Positions 59,260 through 64,000 of a stretch of DNA of 64,000 bases are shown piece after piece; the stretch's first letter is position 1; every line of letters begins with the position of its first letter. The stretch comes from Metopolophium dirhodum (taxonomy: Eukaryota > Arthropoda > Insecta > Hemiptera > Aphididae), in NCBI RefSeq assembly GCF_019925205.1, contig NC_083561.1, positions 23,373,217 through 23,437,216 of the forward strand, in the 5' to 3' direction. A program made the translations under genes and the position numbers. A model generated the notes under the pieces. It did not search any database, was not told the origin of the DNA, and worked only from the letters and a program-made list of their open reading frames with translations.

Positions 59260-62200
59260 AATATCATTGAGCGAATTCCCTACTCGAAAGAATTGCTTAA
59301 AAAAATATCATACCTCACCAATTTTCTAATTTTGAACACGACTTTATTGATAGCCCGAATAGTGTTATACCAGTATATAGTTACAATACAAATATTGAAA
59401 ATTTTCGGGCAATACATCCCCTGATCAATTAACTATAATAAAAAAAAACCTATTGAGAAATAAGAAAATACATACCCCGTGATGGAATCAAAATCTGCTA
59501 CGAAACTTAGTCTTCGAAACACTGAAACGTTCACACATTTCAATCTGCTTATGATATATTATTCCCAGTTTGAAAATGTTCACTGACGAATGCCATTTCT
59601 GAAATAACACGCATCTTATGCAGTAAAATGTTCTACAATATTCTAATGACCTATGCGTTACAGTCTACAGATATTATATAAACCTACCAATAAATACCTA
59701 ATATTAATTTTTATTACACAGAGTTTGTATTTTTAAATGTTGTATTCAAGGATTTATTAGTTTTATTTTTATACCTAACAAAAATTACATTTATTCACAG
59801 GTCAGTTATCAACTAGAACTCGACTACGAGTAAGACAGCGTTTGGATTGTTCGGACTGGCGTATAATTTATTATTATTATACATTGCGCCTTTGGTAGGC
59901 AGTAGTAAACGTATATGCTTCTACGTTACTTAGTTAACAGATTTTCCGCGACAATAAATATTTAATTCAAGTCTAAAAAGTCTGTAATGCAGCACACGCT
60001 GTCGTCGAAGAAACAGCTATCTTCATCCGTCTACATCTCGCTCCATCTCCATCTCTCTCTACATCTCGCTAATTGAAACTTATCTAGTATACAATACTAG
60101 TATCTTTATGATCTGTAATATATTCTAGTGTTCGATGAAAAAGATTGAAATAAGATAAAAATACATATTTTTTTGGTTTTGAATATGAAAGCTGTGAGAT
60201 GATCGATATGAATTTTGTGAGAAATCTAGAGGTACTAGAAAACTGAGACGAGTGTGTTGAATGAAATAAATTAAAAAATTGATTAACACAACAATCGCTT
60301 AAAAATTAATTTAATTCAAATAATGAGATGAACCTTATTAGATCATTTAAATTTTCCAGAACAAGCCCTCAGTTGTTGGTCGCATGCCAATTTTAACCAT
60401 ATACTAGACCACAAGTTTATAGACATTCTATAATGCATTCTGCTGCCGGTGGCCCTAGACACTGTTGGGGAAATTATATTTCTTTAGTAATTAAATTACG
60501 ATACGAATTATAAGTTACGTAGGTACTTGTCCAATACTCGACTACCAGAATTTAAATTAAAGAATGTGATATACCTAGGTAACATATCGATCGATTCTAA
60601 AACAGAAACTTAACCTAGGTACAAATAATATCACAATATCAAATAGTGAAATGTGAAAATTTGAAGAAAATTTCCTATAGGTATATCCCGTAAAACCCCC
60701 AAAATAAAACGTACGTTTGAGGTGTTCTCTTAAAACCCAAATATTTAATGCCCGTATCCCGTATGCATAGAAAATGTATGTTACACATTTAACGAAAACT
60801 AAAACTATCGTGACGGAACTGAATTACGAAGAACGTATAAAACAAAAATAATCGTCACCAAGTGATAGGTATTATAATTTAAGGTATTTTTCATAATATC
60901 CTAATTTTTGTACACCTATAACAACTGGATTTTAAAAACTACTCTACGTCTAGCGGGTATATAAGTTTGTCTGACAATAAATATTTACATTAGGTCTACC
61001 GCGTCAACAGAGTAGTAGGACAAAACTTACGTAATTATTTATTCTTCCGGCGAAACGCGTTCCCTTCGAGTGTATAATATTGTCTAGTGTCAGAGCTGTG
61101 CATCTCCGCCAAGGAAAATGCAGCGCGCGTCTTCATATCTCCGATCCAAAAGTTCAGTCTGGAAGTATTGAGATTAATGACATTTATAAAAATAGGCACC
61201 TAGTTTAATAACCAGAATGGAACGAAATATGTGAGTACGTATTGGAATCGCTGTTCGTCTCAGACGATTGTCATTTGCCATAGATTATTTATAATTATAA
61301 CCTCACCGTCCTAATCATAGAAAATATATATATGGTCCTAACCGATGGATGATGGATATTTTTACATTATCTTCAAAAAAACATTTATTTGTTTCTACTA
61401 GACGCAAATGCGGTAAATTGAATTCAAATTTATAATATAGATAACGGTTTTTTTACTTGGTAACCACTTATTTATAACTTGGTTTATAAACAAATTCTAA
61501 ATAGATTCGTGTTTTTTTTTAAACATTTTCACCCCCCCCCCCCCCTTACGAAATTGTGTCACTCCTCCTTAGAGCGGTGCGCCCCTTAGGTTAAGAGCCC
61601 TTGAAATAGTGCATGTTAAAAAATCAGCCATATCTTCCCCCCCCCACCCCTTGACAAAATCATTTGATTCATTTAGCTACTTTATGAATTAAAAACGATA
61701 CATTGAACGTACAAAACTGTACCTACCTACATAATAGTAATCAACCTATTAACCCATCAATAATATTATATTTTTTATTGTGTACACTAATCGATTGGTA
61801 TATACAAAATAACGTTAAGTTATAAATAGGACGTGGATTTAAATGCATTAAAAATAAGAAAAACGCCTTAAAAATACGATTTAATGCACTTATATTACAA
61901 AGCTTAATAAAATGGCCAGAAAAATTAAAAGTCCAATTTAAACGAATATAAAATAGAATTTAGATCAGTGTATAGGTAGTGTATTCGTTATATTTTGAGT
62001 TTCATTATAGCACATCAGTCGATCAGATGCTATTTAATATTTTAAAATAAAAAAATTCGACAGTAATTCCATATATTGGCAAGTGTTGTTTTCTATAACT
62101 GAAGACTGAAGTTATAATATCGAACATAATGGGTACGTAAAAAAATAGAAATATAAGAAAAAAAAATTACCTTTATTTAATTGTATTTAATTTTTTTCTA

Positions 62201-63095
62201 ATAAGTTTTTTATAAATTGACTTTATCCCATATAAATGTTCTAATTTCATTTTTCAATTCGTTGATAATATATGAAACGAATTCTTTGCTTGGAAAGCAA
62301 TGTCTTAGAAAATTCAGAAAATGCAGTTTATATTTAAATATTATAAATAATAATTACTGATGCATTGATGCGGAAGAGTAAGGGGGTGGACAATCAGCCG
62401 AACCGAAATCTAACATCTTAAACATTTAATATAAACAATTTTTCACACACGCGTCATGGTATGAAAATAAAAAAATATTTATAATTCATATTTATACCGA
62501 TTTTCTACCGAAAAATAAATTACTTTAATCTCAATATTATTTATTAGTTAACGATATCTTTGCTCAGAATCGTTTTTCGTTTGTTCGTTTTGTATTTTAA
62601 TAATTTATACGTGGATATATTATTATTACTAATAATTATAGTAGTTGTGTTTGTTTTATTTCATTAATTTATTTAGTACTATACCAATAAATTATATATT
62701 AATTAATAATTTTTAAAACATTGTGTTCAAAAAAATAAAAAAAAATGTGATTTTAATTAGAGTTTTGTAATGTACCTACCTATATTTAAAAAATAAATAA
62801 ATATAATAATAACTGTTGAACTTTTAGGGACATAATAGGTAACACATTCGTGTATGTAGTATTACACTATTTATATAGGTATATTTATATACCTATACGA
62901 GTATATGAGTAGGTATATTATTCATAAGTGCGCACACGTCAGGATAGGCAGTTGACCATTCCTTGAATATACTTTTATGTTTACATGGTTATTGGTTATA
63001 CATCCCTAATCCCTATGATATAGAATATAGATATTAGGTGAACAATAGAAGTTAAGTATGTGACACTAAATTAATAGTTACCTATAACTTATAAC
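59260..63095. other. Non-coding stretch with repeat fragments
   Basis: No supported gene. It contains a piece of the CAGTGTTGGG MITE family (60460-60530), a poly-C run near 61531-61547, the GCTCAGAATCGTTTTTC repeat module near 62572, and segments near 59950 and 60975 that resemble one near 63725. Confidence 0.5.
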
Positions 63096-63442
63096 CATAG
63101 GCGCAATTTGTGTTAAATGTATGGGGGTGCTAGATGTATGTCGACAAAAGTGATCAGTGGGGGGCTTTGCCCCTCATACCCCCTACATTCATACGACTTA
63201 ATTTTATACACCTTCGCATTGATCTTAATATAAACAATTGCCTATAACATACTACATTTTTATCTTTATTATTATTCTGATAAGTACCTATGAATTATGA
63301 ATATGAAAATTATAAGGTTTTAGAAATAAATGTATTCAAATATCTATGGTATAATATTATAGTCAACAACAATTTGGGGGGGGGCTAATATGAATTTTGG
63401 GGGTGCTAAGCACCCCCAAGCACCCCCCAAATTGCGCCTATG
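63096..63442. mobile_element. hAT-like MITE, 347 bp, perfect 8-bp target duplication
   Basis: Terminal inverted repeats CATAGGCGCAATTTG and CAAATTGCGCCTATG. Both sides are flanked by CTTATAAC (63088-63095 and 63443-63450). The interior carries GGGGGTGCTA / TAGCACCCCC-type stretches and no ORF. The GGGGGTGCT motif is also next to the hAT end at 54058, so this may be a derivative of that hAT family. Confidence 0.88.
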
Positions 63443-64000
63443 CTTATAACGTTGTATTTGGAAAAAAAAATTACCAGTTATTAATTAAAATTGTATCTTA
63501 TGACTATTATCAGTTATAAGTCATAACATATATTTCTATAAATTAAACCAAAATATTTATATATTTATATTAAGTACCCTGTATAGGTATGCACCTATTA
63601 ATTATAATTATTTTACAAACAGGGACTGGAAAAACGACGACGGCGTTTATATCTCGCGTATTTTATACATTTCTAGTCCGGAACTAAAATATGCGCCTAC
63701 AACACTTGGATAGCACATTTTTCGTGACATTAAATATTTGTTATAAGTCTTAAAAGTAAATTCAAGCCCCAAAAGAATATAAAAACAAACTTACTTTAAT
63801 TATCGACTCCTTCGGCGGAATCCGTGACGTGTGTGAACTGCGACGCCCACGAGGAAACGCTCCAGAATACAGCCAGAACTTAGAATATTGTGATTTATGA
63901 AAAATAAAATTATACGAAACGCAGTAAGTTTTTTGCTCATATCTTCTTTGCTTATTGAAATTTTAGAATTTTTAATCGACTGTGTCTTCTGCAACGACTT

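Noticed and set aside
63800..63994. 64-residue minus-strand open frame at the window edge
   Set aside because: It could be a first exon (a GTAAGT follows), but without a domain or neighbouring exons I do not call it a gene; the region is noted under findings.

Overview
The window is nuclear DNA of an insect, most probably an aphid. It is very AT-rich, has compact genes with 60-75 bp minimal introns beside long introns, and is dense in hAT-like and foldback MITEs. Four protein-coding genes can be rebuilt exon by exon with consistent splice phases: a heparan-sulfate 6-O-sulfotransferase (minus strand, 5' part only), a secreted serpin-fold protein (plus), RpS8 (minus) and RpS27 (plus). The aphid assignment rests on overall composition and repeat style, not on a marker, so the species is not claimed.

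Layout: 1-1725 holds the 5' exons of the sulfotransferase. It is head-to-head with the serpin-like gene (2312-20697), whose eight exons are spread over 18 kb with MITEs in the introns. This is tail-to-tail with RpS8 (20871-25867), with 173 bp between the stop codons. RpS8 in turn is head-to-head with RpS27 (26648-29598). From 29.7 to 33.9 kb there are nested and inverted transposon remnants. From about 34.04 to 51.48 kb lies a 17.4 kb satellite array of about 239 bp monomers with higher-order structure (954, 1909 and 3818 bp). From 52.5 to 58.75 kb a pair of long inverted repeats encloses a decayed hAT transposase, a LINE-type element that encodes only a gag-like ORF, and GC-rich duplications. 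From 58.7 to 64 kb there is a decayed LINE reverse-transcriptase fragment, a MITE with a perfect 8 bp target duplication, and diverged repeated segments that may be exons.

The main results are two. First, the serpin-like gene encodes 853 residues (the eight exons total 2562 nt, exactly in frame). Its serpin fold is interrupted by about 460 residues that are mostly Ser/Thr-rich, and its reactive-centre hinge appears to be missing. Second, the RpS8 introns carry about 20 box C/D snoRNA candidates in six families arranged as local tandem duplications. Several have guides that match conserved 18S or 28S rRNA segments. Both ribosomal protein genes and the snoRNAs serve ribosome production; the sulfotransferase (Golgi) and the serpin-like protein (secreted) are unrelated to it.
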